Source: Gliomastix tumulicola (taxonomy: Eukaryota > Ascomycota > Sordariomycetes > Hypocreales > Bionectriaceae). From it: a DNA stretch of 64,000 nucleotides. The number at the start of each line of letters is the position of its first letter. The first letter of the stretch is position 1. The stretch spans positions 434,001 to 498,000 of the forward strand of contig BCHX01000007.1 in assembly GCA_001599755.1 (NCBI GenBank), written 5' to 3'. Positions 43,101 through 53,997 of the stretch are shown here, one piece after another. A program made the position numbers and the translations under genes. A model generated the notes under the pieces. That model searched no databases, was not told where the DNA came from, and saw only the letters and a program-made list of their open reading frames with translations.

Positions 43101-44821
43101 GCTCGTATGGAGGTACTCCTTGATTCGTTGATTTGTGACGATATCATGAATCTTAGCCAGGCCGACGTCTGCGAGCCGGAGCGTCCCCATATACCCACCC
43201 TCGGTAAAGAGGAGAATATTTTCAGGCTTGATATCCCCGTGTCGACAAATTCTGCCATGCAGTATGTTCAATCCATCGCAGAGGCCGCGTAGCTGTTTCA
43301 GCATCCAACGCACCATTCGAATGTCTCTGAGCGGTCGGGTCTTTTCTCTGCCCCAAACCTCTCTAAGGTTACCCCCTTCGGCCCATTGGAAGAGAAAGCA
43401 TCCACGCTTCTGAGATTCGATCTCCCATGATCCTATTTGCCTGATCAGATGAGGATGATTCACCTGGCAAATTTTGGACAGCGTTTCGTGCTCCCGCTTG
43501 AAATAGTCGAACATCGCGGGCCTGATGTCTTTCACCGCAACCCGCATGTTGGACTTCCCAAGTGGTTAGCTTCAATGAACAAGATAGGCTTAATGGCAGA
43601 GAAAGGAAACAAACCTGTTCAAATATCTTCTGGTGGGCTGGATGAAGTTGAACTTCCTTTACCGAGCCGAAAAGACCAACTTTCTCTGGCGAAGGGGGGT
43701 CGAGGTTGAAAATCGGGATAGGACACTCGGCATCCAGCTTGTGGTCGAGGCTCTCAGCAGTGAAAACTGGCGCAAGAAAGCGCCATTGATGGTGCAGGAA
43801 CGCCTCGCGTGTGGCATACCCCCATCCGCGAAGTTCCAGAGGCCTCGAGCCGGGCCTCGAGCTGGGCCTCGACTTGATTACATTGTCTTCGTCAGAGGGA
43901 TCAGCGAAGAAAGGAAGGTCTTCGTCGCTGAAGCCTGACTGGTTGAATTGGGTAATATAGTCCTTGCAACTGCATTGAACGAGTGTGAGAAAGACCTTGA
44001 AAGCCCGCTTCATGACGTATTCAAGAAGTCCTGGAACCGCGCAGAGATGCCCGAGCTCCTCCTCTATCTTTCTTGGTTGTTGTTTCAGGGAATCGATTAC
44101 ATCTGCTGGAAGGAAGGGCTTTGTATCTAGGTTCTTCTCTGAGACCTTTGCGATCTCGTCACGAAGGCTCATATTGGGACCTTTCGCATCGGGCTGTAGT
44201 TGTAGACTCGAGGGCGAAGGCAAGTTCGAGAGTACCTTTGCGTAGGACGACGATAAATCAAACATGCCTATGCCACCCTCACCCTGAGTCTCTATCGGGA
44301 TTTGACCATTGGCAAATGTCAGCTGGGAGGGAGTATGCGTCAATATCTCGGCATCTCGTGGATCGGTGTCCTCCAGGCCACAGCTTGTGGCTGAGGAAGC
44401 CTGTGCGGAGGACGGTGGTCTGGGTTGTGAGCTCGGATGGGGGACAGGCGGAAGAAGAGCATCGGAGGATGTGCCTGGTATATCGACGGTCGGGTTTGGG
44501 TATTCGGTCGAAACTGAGCTGACAGGGCTCTGGGGCGACGATGCCGAGTGCGTCGACGAGGTATACAAAGACTCGATATGTGCGAGGTCGTGCTCTTTCG
44601 TGCCACAGCTCGTCGGTCGAGGAGTTCGTGCGCTAGCACCTGGCAACTGCCTTGAGGGCGATGTCTCGGGGGTCGTTGGTGCGGGTATGTTAGGCACCGC
44701 TGGCTTCTATATCAAACAGGCTGTCAGTCATGAGATGATAACAACCTGCAGTAGGTAAACTAACCTTGGACCTTTTTAGACCCTTGAGCCATGGTAACAT
44801 AAAGTTGCAAAACCACTTCAT
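40108..44821 (-). CDS. Protein kinase-HET domain fusion with a chain of 3-nt exons
   Basis: My model has ten exons on the minus strand: 44821-44765, 44706-43615, 43553-42507, 42436-42434, 42377-42375, 42308-42306, 42251-42249, 42177-41838, 41770-40960 and 40894-40108. Together they code 1381 residues in one frame. Residues 1-383: Ser/Pro-rich region, then a helical segment and GLFGSVKEV as the Gly loop. Kinase: VAVK (Lys391), HGDIKPEN (Asp490), LADVGLA (Asp512) and SDVWALGCVFLEF; HRD and DFG are changed to HGD and DVG. HET half: LCGTC, then MAFSHCWGPG, RYLWIDSLCIIQDD, AASSAIGSAEGF and NKRGWVLQERALARRSIHF. The HET part has no usable ATG of its own, which supports the fusion. Exon 9 needs an AAAAG acceptor because the nearer TTAG gives a stop. 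If the microexons are wrong, one 329-nt intron gives the same frame. Confidence 0.72.
42178..42506 (-). other. Five consecutive short introns separated by four trinucleotide exons
   Basis: Reading the minus strand, GT..AG introns lie at 42506-42437 (70 nt), 42433-42378 (56), 42374-42309 (66), 42305-42252 (54) and 42248-42178 (71). Donors are GTAAGT, GTAAGT, GTGAGA, GTCAGC and GTATGT. Branch-like sites are CTGAC, TACTAAC, ACTAAC (twice), GCTGAC and CTAAT. Acceptors are CTAG, GAAG, CTAG, TTAG and GTAG. Between them lie TAC, AAT, CTG and CAT, all phase 0 and none a stop. Including or skipping any of them keeps the kinase-HET frame. The second acceptor and the fourth donor are the weak points. 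Confidence 0.6.
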
Positions 44822-47130
44822 GATTGTGAGGGTACCGTAGTTCGACAGTTCTTGGACAAGGTGAGTTGCTTGAAGAATACAAGCTTCACTGAGCCGCCAG
44901 GACGTGGACTACAGCAGGTATTCATGATTTTACCCCGCCTTCTCCCTGTGATTTGTGCGAACTAAGCTTAGCAGAGAGGGCAGCTCGCACAGACGTATGG
45001 ACCGGGGCTGTGCCAGAGAGCACCAAGCCTCCGGAGAGAGGCTTCCCACATCAACACTCCCGGATGATGCAAAAGGCAAGCCATCCATAATCCCTCATAC
45101 TATCACCTGGGAGTGACGTGGCAGGTTGGTTGAATTCTTGCCACAGCCGGACCAAGGCAGAACGCCTTCTGCAACCGTCTGCGACCCTCCCTCGGCTATC
45201 ACGGGCCATAAAGCAGTCTTCTCAGACTGCTCAATCTCAATTTAAGATAACAAAGAACGCCAAAAGCCAGAGACGACCCACGCCACCGGAGGGACGTCGG
45301 TGTTCAGGAGAAAGAGGGATGGATGGGTGGGTGGGTATGAAATGCCCAGTGGACAGCGCTTCAATCACTCCCGTACGTGCGTAAGCGCCGACACATCACT
45401 CGCTCTGGTTTCCAGGCTTGATCTCGATCCTGGTAATTATTTGTTCTCCTCACTTCCCTGCCGAGTGTCGGAATCGGTGAACAAAAAGGACTTTCAGACC
45501 TCATGTGCCTTATGGACAAACTGTCAGCTGCTCGTGTAAGGGACAGGCTTGCAAATGAATTATTAAAATGAAAGAATTTACTTCATACGGAAGCCGTAAG
45601 CCTTCCAGGTGCGAAGGCGGCTGTGTCCCATCTGACACGTGAGTGTGTCTCAACCCCCCCATCCCCTACTTAGGCTGGCTGGCACCTGAACGTGCTCCGA
45701 TGGGTTCTGAGTGAGTTCTTCCTCGGCGAGAAGACACGTGTACAAACATCCCGACGTCACACTGTTCTCTTGATTATTGGGTACATTGGGTCCTTTGACG
45801 GCGTTTTGGGTCTCAAGTGACTCTTCCGAGGCGTCCATGACGATGATGGCCCTCTTGGAGCCAGCACATGACCACCATTTATGTGTCATATGTACCAGGT
45901 GGCATGTCTTCTGCACATTGGAAGTATTCAGTGGGAATGATAAGTACTGAAGAAGCCAATGAAGGCGTGAGGAGATGAATGCAGACGCTTGCTTTGAATG
46001 AGGGGCCACGTCGGGGCAGCCTGGCAAGGTGACAGGTCACAATCCGCTAAAACAGGGAGCAGGCGAGTGTTGAAGGTAGTGAGCACGGCCTCCAAGACTA
46101 GCCAAACAGCATGTTTTCAAACAGCTTGACTGATGGTGGTCCATCCCCCCCTTCACAGGGTGGCACTGCCTCCTCGACGTGACCATACCTTCTCATCGAG
46201 CTGCAGGTGGGACTGAAGTCCGCATGAGCGTGGCTCATCATTTTATTTTCTTACATCACACCGTCCGAATCAAAATTGAGGTGCCCGGGCGCCTCCCAAA
46301 GCTCCGGGAGGAAGCCTTTGGGGGGGGGGGGGGCCGGGAAGTACGAGAAAGGGGCAATACAAAGGTGGTCATGGGACCGGCGCTACCGAGACTGCTGCAA
46401 GGCAACACCTTCGGCAGCCCACATTGACTACGACGCAGTAGCCAAACGGTGCGTCTGTTGCTTCTAATTTGTGTGTGAGCAGGCAACCTGAAGAGGGCTG
46501 CTCTCGCTCAGCATGGAGCAGGCGCCTGGTCTCCGTCCAATCAAGCCATGTTCCAATCACACCTAAGGATTCAGCCCCTCCCATCCTACGGTCCTTCTTC
46601 AACAGGGTGCCTTTGAATATTCCTGAATTCCGCCCAGAACATGAATGAATCTCGTTGAAGTACTGAAGGTCGCCAGGAAGCTTGCCCACCGTCCTCTATG
46701 CCCCCCACGTTGACGTTGGAGGACACCCGAACGAAAGTGGGTCACTCAGTACTTGGATCCCTACCAATAGGTACCTAGACGCTAACGCAACAATCGCTGT
46801 ACAATATGCACTAGCAGATGGTAATTAGTTCAATCGTAATGGGAGCTGATGACGGACAAAGTTGCGGCCAGCAACATTTGCCCTTCGGCACGAGTGAAGG
46901 CATGCTTGGCGAGAAATATCTCCAAATGACCACCCACCACAAACCACGATAGGTAGGTATATTCAGCTGATGACATCCTCACCGAGTGGGACCACATGCG
47001 TTAGTGCAACTGCGGAATATCAAGCAGGGGGTGATCACGCCTCCTTGGGTCCACGCAGCCAGGCTCCCCTAATACCATCGTCTTTGCCTTGTTTGCTGCA
47101 CTGCGATCATCTCGCTATAGCGGGACAGTG
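44822..47130. other. Intergenic region, no gene supported
   Basis: Promoter side of the kinase-HET gene and 3' side of CHL1. A 125-codon minus-strand frame at 46027-45650 and several plus-strand frames show no domain. A 14-G run sits at 46320-46333. Confidence 0.5.
46320..46333 (+). repeat. Run of 14 G
   Basis: A homopolymer in the intergenic region, similar in kind to the 18-G run near 20.4 kb. Confidence 0.75.
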
Positions 47131-50006
47131 TCAACCCGCTTTTCTGCCCCGAAAAAATGACCCCAGTGCTCCCATCAGCCCTCCAAGACCCTTCTCTTGA
47201 CTGCCCTCGCGCAGGCCTCCCTGAATCCAACCTGGCAGCTTCCCCCGGATCCTCTCAGTCCCGAAGCGCCGGTCCACGAGGACGATGGCGGCGTAGTCGC
47301 CTCTGTGCCGTATTGCCCGGCCGATGCTCTGGTTCACGGCCCGCATGCACGCGTTCTCGTAGAAGTCCCGGCTCGCCTGTTTTGCCTTGGCCCTGGCCTC
47401 TGCTTCACTGATCTTGGGTGAGGGCGAGGATTCATCGTCGTTAGAGGTGAGACGGGTGAAGGTGGTCGTCTCGATGTACTCGATCTTGGCCTTCCAGTCC
47501 GGGGACGCGATGTTAGGGTAGGGCAGGCCGACGACCATGACGCAGCGGCCGAGACGGTCGGAGAAATTGATGCCCTCGGACATCTTTCCGCCCACGACGC
47601 TGAGCAGGAGCGCACCTTTGCTGGGGGCAGAAGACGGCTTGATCGACGCCCCGCCATCGCCGAGAATGGCCTTCGTATACTCGCTGAGAACATCGTCGCT
47701 CGATCCGCCCTTTGACTCGCGGAAAAGAGCCTTGCGAGCCTCCAGGCGAGACCATATAGACTGCGACCCAGCGCCCTGGTTCTTCTGCCACGCGTTCACC
47801 ACCTCGTCCAGATACCCGTAGCTGGGGAAGAACACGACCACGCCATCCGGGACGATGGAGCAGACGTTCACAATGGCCATGCCAAGCTGGTTGATCATCT
47901 CCGGGTCGCTTCGCTTCTGGAAGCTGAACTCAAACGGCGGTGCGTCGGGTCTCACTGATGCGAGTGTCCATACGCAGAGATTCTCTGGCGGAATCACATG
48001 CCCGCAGCTCAGTGTTGTAACCTTGGGCGGCGCCAGCGACGGGAAGAGGTGGTCCTTGTAGTCTTCAAAGGGGGACATGGTGCCGCCAGCAAGGATGATG
48101 GCACGCGCGCTCGATGCGATGGATGAAAAGGCATGCGTCGGGGAGAGCAGCAGATAGGATAGCTGCAAGTCAGGGGACGGACCTGGGAGTTTCTGGTAGA
48201 AGATACGACCCTCGGAGCTGAGATTCGTGAGGGCGACGAGGAAGGATACGAGCGAATGGAGGACAGGCGAGCTGGACTTGGGGGCTGATTTGCCAGCATC
48301 GTCCTCGCTCTCGACATAGGTGACGTAGCTCTCGATTTTGAAGGCCAGTTTGGAGTCCTGGATGTACTGAATCAGCTCAAACATGTTGATCTGATCAATC
48401 CCCTTCCGCCGTAGCAGATCGTTTGAGTCCACGATGCCATGCTCTTGCTGCTCCAGTCAGTCCCTGCTTTCGGGTGACGCATCGGGGGCAGTTAAGCTCA
48501 CCTTGTTGCCTAGAGCACCATCCATCCACTCCGACAAGCCTTCCACTATTCTCCCTATGCGTCCCACGTTGACCCTGTTCTCCCCCTTGAGCTTCTTGCC
48601 AAACCTCTTGACGTAGACGCCAAGCATGCCCTTGGCCTTCCTGAGATCACTGAGACGGACCTCGGCGGCGTGCACCCCTGCCACCGCATCCATGATATTG
48701 TGCGCCTCATCGATGATGACCACGCTCCCCTCCAGCTTGATACCCAACGCCTCGCGAGCACTCTTCTGCAGGAGCAGTGGATATGGAAGCGTCACGATTT
48801 CGGCGCCGGGAAGTGCCGTCCGGGAGGCGTAATAAGGACACACGGCGAGGTCTTTGCCCAGTCGGTGCAGGTCCTCAATGTCGGGCAGGGACGCAAGCGC
48901 CGAATCCCGGAACTCGTGCGTCTGGGAGAGCAGCTCCTCTCTAGGCACGTGCGGGCACTTCTTGCCGGACTTTGGCTGCTGGAGCTCAGCGCAGCGGTCG
49001 TTGATGGCTTGGACGGACGAGAGGCGGGCCACGGACGGATTGATGCAGAGCTTCTGTCGCGAGGAGAGGGGGAGTAACTTCACGACCTCAGTGCCACCTC
49101 CATCCTCAGTGGCTGACTCCTGGGTCATGGATTTAGGTAGAGACGAGGGAAATGAGGGACGACGGAGCTCGCTGATGAACTGAGACAGTTGCGAGTGCGT
49201 TCTTGACGTGTAATAGATCTACAAAGGAGTGTGTTACTATCTCATCATGATCACGTCCGCAGCAACAGCGAAGAAGAGCGTCTCGCACCTTGACCCCTTC
49301 TTCTAGCAGATCTTCCTCCTCTTTGGCATTCTGGCCGCCTTTGTAGCTACCAAGGCCGATCTTGGTAAGGATATCGCGAGACTCCTTGCTCAGACCGGAC
49401 AGAGCATCGCCCGCGTCGCGGTCGCCAGAGTCACCCACAAGCCACTCGGCTTCCTCATCCTCCTCCTTGTATCGCTGCTGCTTACCGCCAGCAGCGGAGG
49501 AGTACCCGCCGACATCCACACGGCGCTTCTTCTTGGCGCGCTCCTCGAGGGCCTTCTCCTTGAGCCGCACCGCCCGCAGACGCTTCTCCCTCTCCTCCCA
49601 TCGGCGGACGAGGTCGTCGCGTCGCTGGCGGAGTAGCTGCTCGATGATCCAATCCGGCTCGCCCTCATGCTCGGCCATGGCCTGCTTCAATGCCGATTCA
49701 TGTTGGGTGGACTTGTGGTTCCGGAGCCACGTGAGCGACGCGCAGATGAGCGAGAGTGACTTGCCCTGGTAGTTCCCTTCAGCCGTCTGCCTCTCCAAAC
49801 AGATAGTGAAGCCGTGTAGCCCCAGTCAGGAGACTCACTGTTCCAGTAGGGCTCTCGAGGATGCCGATCTGCCCCTGGCCCGCCTCGAGCACGTCGTACA
49901 CGGTCTTCATGAACTGTTCCTGGACATCGTAAGGCGTGTATGGATGGTGGAAATCAAGCTTCCCCATCTGCTGAGTGACAGGCTCAATGCCATCGTCTGC
50001 AGCCAT
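47131..50006 (-). CDS. CHL1: ATP-dependent DNA helicase CHL1 (DDX11/FANCJ-like, iron-sulfur)
   Basis: A superfamily 2 XPD-like 5'-3' helicase needed for sister-chromatid cohesion and replication-fork processing in the nucleus. Four exons on the minus strand: 50006-49839, 49765-49289, 49218-48502 and about 48447-47131, giving about 892 residues. The first intron falls inside the Walker A motif (ESPTGT / GKSLSLIC). DEAH is in VVIIDEAHNIMD. The four iron-sulfur Cys are in KLCINPS, NDRCAEL, KKCPHVP and AVCPYYA. Helicase motifs V and VI are GGKMSEGINFSDRLG and NQSIGRAIRHRGDYA. The region after FHHPYTPYDVQEQFM is the Q-like motif of the family. The last acceptor is a tandem GAGCAG, so one Gln is optional. 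An upstream ATG is possible, but the start at MAADDGIEP fits best. Confidence 0.94.
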
Positions 50007-50397
50007 CGTTGATCTTCCGCATTGCTGAGGGGCGCTCACCGTGAATAAAGGTGAGGTCGCGGAACGCATCTTTTTCGGGCATGGCTTGCTCCATCCCGAG
50101 CATGCAGGGTGGGGCACTGTTCTCAAAGCCGAAGCGGGGCAGTTGAGAAGCCGGGCGTTACCTTAGTCAGCTTGCACGTGATGCTACCCACAGACCGAAA
50201 ATCCACTGCACACCTGCTAAGCTTAGGGCAGCCCAGCCCTCGCCCGCCTAACAATTTCGCCCATACCCAAACTGTGGCCCCATCCGACTAGCAATTGGCA
50301 GGCCCCAAGAGGAAAAAACATCACCACCACACTTCGTCTCTCTTTCCCTCCTTCTCCCCTCACAGAAGCGACAACACCCAACGCCCATCTTGTCGCC
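50007..50397. promoter_or_regulatory. Bidirectional promoter region CHL1 / RPL28
   Basis: A 391-bp space between two divergent ATGs. It contains a CT-rich tract just upstream of the RPL28 start (about 50338-50360), as is common for ribosomal protein genes. No gene lies here. Confidence 0.6.
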
Positions 50398-51218
50398 ATG
50401 CCTACCCGCACTTCGAAGACCCGCAAGCAGTACGTTTCTTACGATTATCCCACGGAACTGGAATCTCCCCCATCGTCGCGAGTGAACCGGTGCTCGGTCT
50501 GGCTCAATTGCAAGAAGAGGGGGGATTGACGATGGGGGGCCGATTGGGGAGTGATTGGGATGTTGGTCTTGAAGGGTCATGCTGACGAGTTTTCTTTACT
50601 ACAGTCGCGGCCATGTCTCCCACGGACACGGTCGTGTCGGCAAGCACCGCAAGCACCCCGGTGGTCGTGGTCTAGCTGGTGGTCAGCACCACCACCGCAC
50701 CAACATGGACAAGGTTCGACGCCCCGATCTCGAGACGACGACATGCCCCGGGCATGAATTGGCAAGGGCACGATTGCTGACGATGTTCAACAGTACCATC
50801 CCGGTTACTTCGGTAAGGTTGGTATGCGGTACTTCCACAAGCAGCAGAACCACTTCTGGAAGCCCATCATCAACCTCGACAAGGTACATACCTCCCCCCG
50901 AGCGCAAATTCCCAGGCTCTCAGCCAGCAGCCACGGATCACACCACCACGATGCGATCCAAAACACGGGAGAATGGAAGGCTAACACGCGACACCACAGC
51001 TCTGGGCCCTCGTCCCCACCGAGACCCGCGACGCCTACGTCTCCGGTGCCAAGAAGGACACCGTCCCCGTCCTCGACCTCCTCCCCCTCGGCTACTCCAA
51101 GGTCCTCGGCAAGGGCCGCATCCCCGAGATCCCGCTCGTCGTCCGCGCGCGGTGGGTGAGCAAGCTGGCGGAGAAGAAGATCACCGAGGCCGGCGGCGTC
51201 GTTGAGCTGGTGGCATAA
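50398..51218 (+). CDS. RPL28: 60S ribosomal protein L28 (uL15)
   Basis: A component of the large cytosolic ribosomal subunit. Four exons: 50398-50429, 50605-50713, 50794-50883 and 51000-51218, giving 149 residues, exactly the size of yeast Rpl28. Introns are 175, 80 and 116 nt. The sequence is diagnostic: MPTRTSKTRKHRGHVSHGHG, GKHRKHPGGRGLAGGQHHHR, YHPGYFGKVGMRYFH, then GYSKVLGKGRIP and the end ITEAGGVVELVA. The first intron follows a very short first exon, typical for highly expressed ribosomal protein genes. The second intron's donor (GTTCGA) is weak but the frame is unambiguous. Confidence 0.97.
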
Positions 51219-51743
51219 AAGCAAACACAGGGACAAAATTGCTGCTCAGCGGGTTATTTCATGTCTTTTATCGGGAAATGAGAGAGAAACAAAAAAGGGA
51301 AACTAAATTCAAAAAATCACCTGGTCCCTTTGTCCTTTCTCTGATGGGAGTCTTTTCTTTCTCTTCATCTGCTGAGGATGGCGAATGGGAGAGACTGGCG
51401 ATGGACACAGGAAGAGGGAAACGGAGTTTTCATTTTCGGTTGTGTATGTGGAAACGATTCGGAAATCGTGCCTTTCCCCCGTCTCATGGCTCTACGAGGA
51501 ATATCAATCAAGAAACGCTGTGACGGAAGGGCAAATGAAGATCCCTTTCTGATCGGTCATGAATCACTGAAGTCCCCTTCCGTTTATGTCTACGGGTATA
51601 CCTACCGTCACATTGTTCCCAGCTCCATGTCCAATCCAACCAGCAAGATGAAACGTTCATAATTAGGAGGCCGAAGCCAAGGTCAATTACACGCTATATT
51701 CTACAAAACTCCCATGGAGAAGATCTCGGGGTATCCATCGTAG
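51219..51743. other. Convergent 3' region RPL28 / CDC7
   Basis: 3' ends of two convergent genes. A short A/G-rich stretch lies near 51280-51320. No gene is seen. Confidence 0.5.
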
Positions 51744-53353
51744 TTACGCATCCAGAATATCCATCTCGTCATCCATCATCTTCGCCTCCGGCGCTGCAAT
51801 CCTCAGAAACTCATGCTTCAACGCCTCCTCAGCCGTGATCCTCCGGCCCGCGTCCAGTTCCATACACCGCTCCAAGAAGTTGACAGCGAGCTTCTCATCG
51901 GTAGTGAGGGGCTTGTCCTCACCGCGACACGTGCTCCAGAGGATGATCTTCTCCAGCGTGAAGCCTTGTTGGCCGATTGTAGGAATGGTCGTTTCAAAGA
52001 TACACCCGTGGCGTAGGGCTGCGGACCTCATCCGCTTCACGCCAAAGATGGTAGCGATCTCAATCGTTGCCTCGACGTCATCACTCGAGTTGAAGAAGGG
52101 GAAACGTTTGGAGAGAATGGTAAGAAGGATGACGCCAGCCGACCAGATGTCAATGGCCGTCGTCTGCTCCGTACACTTGAAGAGCACTTCAGGGGCTCGG
52201 AAACCACGTGTTCCCGCACGGTTCGCCCGCTTCGAGGGTCGAGTGTCGACCTTGGGGTAACCCGGCGCGTGGCTGCGCGTCTGTGCCGTCTGTGCCCAGA
52301 CTGAGTTGAGCTGCCGGTTCTTGCGAGCCTCGGACTTATCGTGGCACATGCAAGGCTTGGTATCGGTGCCCTGGGGTTCTGCCAGGCCAAAATCAACGAG
52401 AACGCCGTGCTGTGTGGCCGGGTCGTAGAGGAAATTGGTTGGCTTTATGTCTCTGTGGAGGATGAGCTTGTCATGCGTACTCTTCAGGGCCGTGAACAGC
52501 GCACGGAGGTAGATTCGAATGTCCGGGATCGTCATATCCCGGAAGTAGTGACGGAAGTCTCCGTGGCGGAAGTAAGGGAGGATAGCAATGACCTGGTCGG
52601 TGTGTCGGAACGCCGTGATGAGGGGGCATATAGAGGGGCAGCTCCGGAGAACGTGGAGGAGCTCGAGCTCGTTGAGAATTCGGGCGGGTGAGGAAGTGAC
52701 GTAAATCTTCTTGATGGCAACATATCGCGTGCGCTTGCGAGGCGAGTGGCTCTGGCGAGGGGAGTCTCGTTGTAGAGGAGGCTGCACCCACTTCGAGGCT
52801 TCCGCCTTAATGTCCCAGTCGTTTTGCCACTTGTCGTACCGCTTGTCTTCGGCTTTGTAGACGGTGGAAAAGGTTCCTGGGCACACCATAGAGTCAGAGT
52901 CATGCTCTCAGAGACGGAATACATTTGTAGGAGCGCCTTACCTTCGCCAATGCGCTTAATCAAGCGGTAGCTCTGCCTGAAGCCCGGGAAATCACTCTCG
53001 AGCTTATCCATGTCGGATTGAGTCTGACTATCCACTCTTTCGTTGTCAGAGGCGTCGAAGTCTGGCTCCTCCTGCTCATCGTCCTCTTCCTCTTCCTCCT
53101 CTTCTTCGTCATATTCGCCGTAGTCCCCTGCCAGCTCACGCACTTCAGTGGCATGAGCAGCCTTGGAGATGTCCCTGTCCGCCTGCGTATTCGTGACCCG
53201 TTCGTCATCGTCGTCAAGGTCGTCATTATCGTCGTTTCGTTCCGCCATGTCCTCGTCCTCCATCTCCTCGATCACCTCGGTCTCCTCCGTGCGGACATCT
53301 TCGTGGATGTCGAATATCTGGTCGTCGACCCGCCGACGAATGCCAGTGGTCAT
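51744..53353 (-). CDS. CDC7: Cdc7-type protein kinase (DDK catalytic subunit)
   Basis: A Ser/Thr kinase that, with Dbf4, phosphorylates MCM helicase to fire replication origins. Two exons on the minus strand, 53353-52942 and 52876-51744, 514 residues; the 65-nt intron splits the Gly loop (GEG / TFSTVYKAED). An acidic, disordered N-terminal region of about 120 residues precedes the kinase. Kinase motifs: VAIKKIYVTSSPARI, where the family-typical insert separates Lys and helix C, then HRDIKPTNFLYD, VLVDFGLAEP and GTRGFRAPEVLFKC. A roughly 50-residue insert between DFG and APE, starting CMCHDKSEARKN, is the characteristic Cdc7 kinase insert. The C terminus ends ITAEEALKHEFLRIAAPE. The start at MTTGIRRR is the first true ATG; the frame extends to a GTG only. 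Confidence 0.95.
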
Positions 53354-53997
53354 GATGTGGGCATGAAGCCTGGAGAGAAACACGAAAAGAAGCGGTACGA
53401 CGCCGTTCCAAACTCAATTGGGAGATATAATAATCAAATATGCAAGAGGTCGTTGAAGGTCTAAATTGAAGTCACCACCTATAGTGGAGTGGTGTCGAGG
53501 ACGGGATAGGATTGGCTTGTGGCAGGGCCTTGCAGGTTGTCTGTTTACTTCCGAGGCCGACACGTGCTGCAAGTGCGACTTGCACGCGCCTGCCCCTCCA
53601 GCCTTGATCGGACATGCATGGCGCACGATAAAGCAATACTTAGTAGTCCAGCATGACATTGCGTGGATTTTAGGTACCCCACCATCTGATGTGTGTCCAG
53701 TAGAGATGCCCTGTAAGTTACAGGGCACACCCGCTACGTAAATGGCGTAAATGGTGGGGTTTGTGGGCGTCGCGTCGAAAGAAAACAAAAACAGTCGTTG
53801 CCAGGAGGGACGCCGCTTCTCCAGCTATCACCAAATTCCGCGCCCAACGTCCATCTACTGCTTCGCTGCGCCGACCAGACGATGCGCACGCCGCAGTCCT
53901 ACTAACCACAGCTTCCTGACCTTCTTGTCTTTATTCTAATATCTCTACCTTGTTCATATCGCCCTAATACGCCCTGAATCCAGGCTCGGCGCCCACC
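53354..53997. promoter_or_regulatory. Bidirectional promoter region CDC7 / condensin subunit 1
   Basis: A 644-bp space between two divergent cell-cycle genes. It contains a CACGTG box (about 53561-53566). Minus-strand frames here are shadows. Shared regulation is plausible but not shown by the sequence. Confidence 0.5.

Noticed and set aside
45650..46027. 125-codon minus-strand frame between the kinase-HET gene and CHL1
   Set aside because: No ATG-based start, no domain and no supporting splice pattern.
50430..50604. Possible snoRNA in the first RPL28 intron
   Set aside because: I looked for box C (RTGATGA) and box D (CTGA) at proper spacing with a terminal stem and did not find them.
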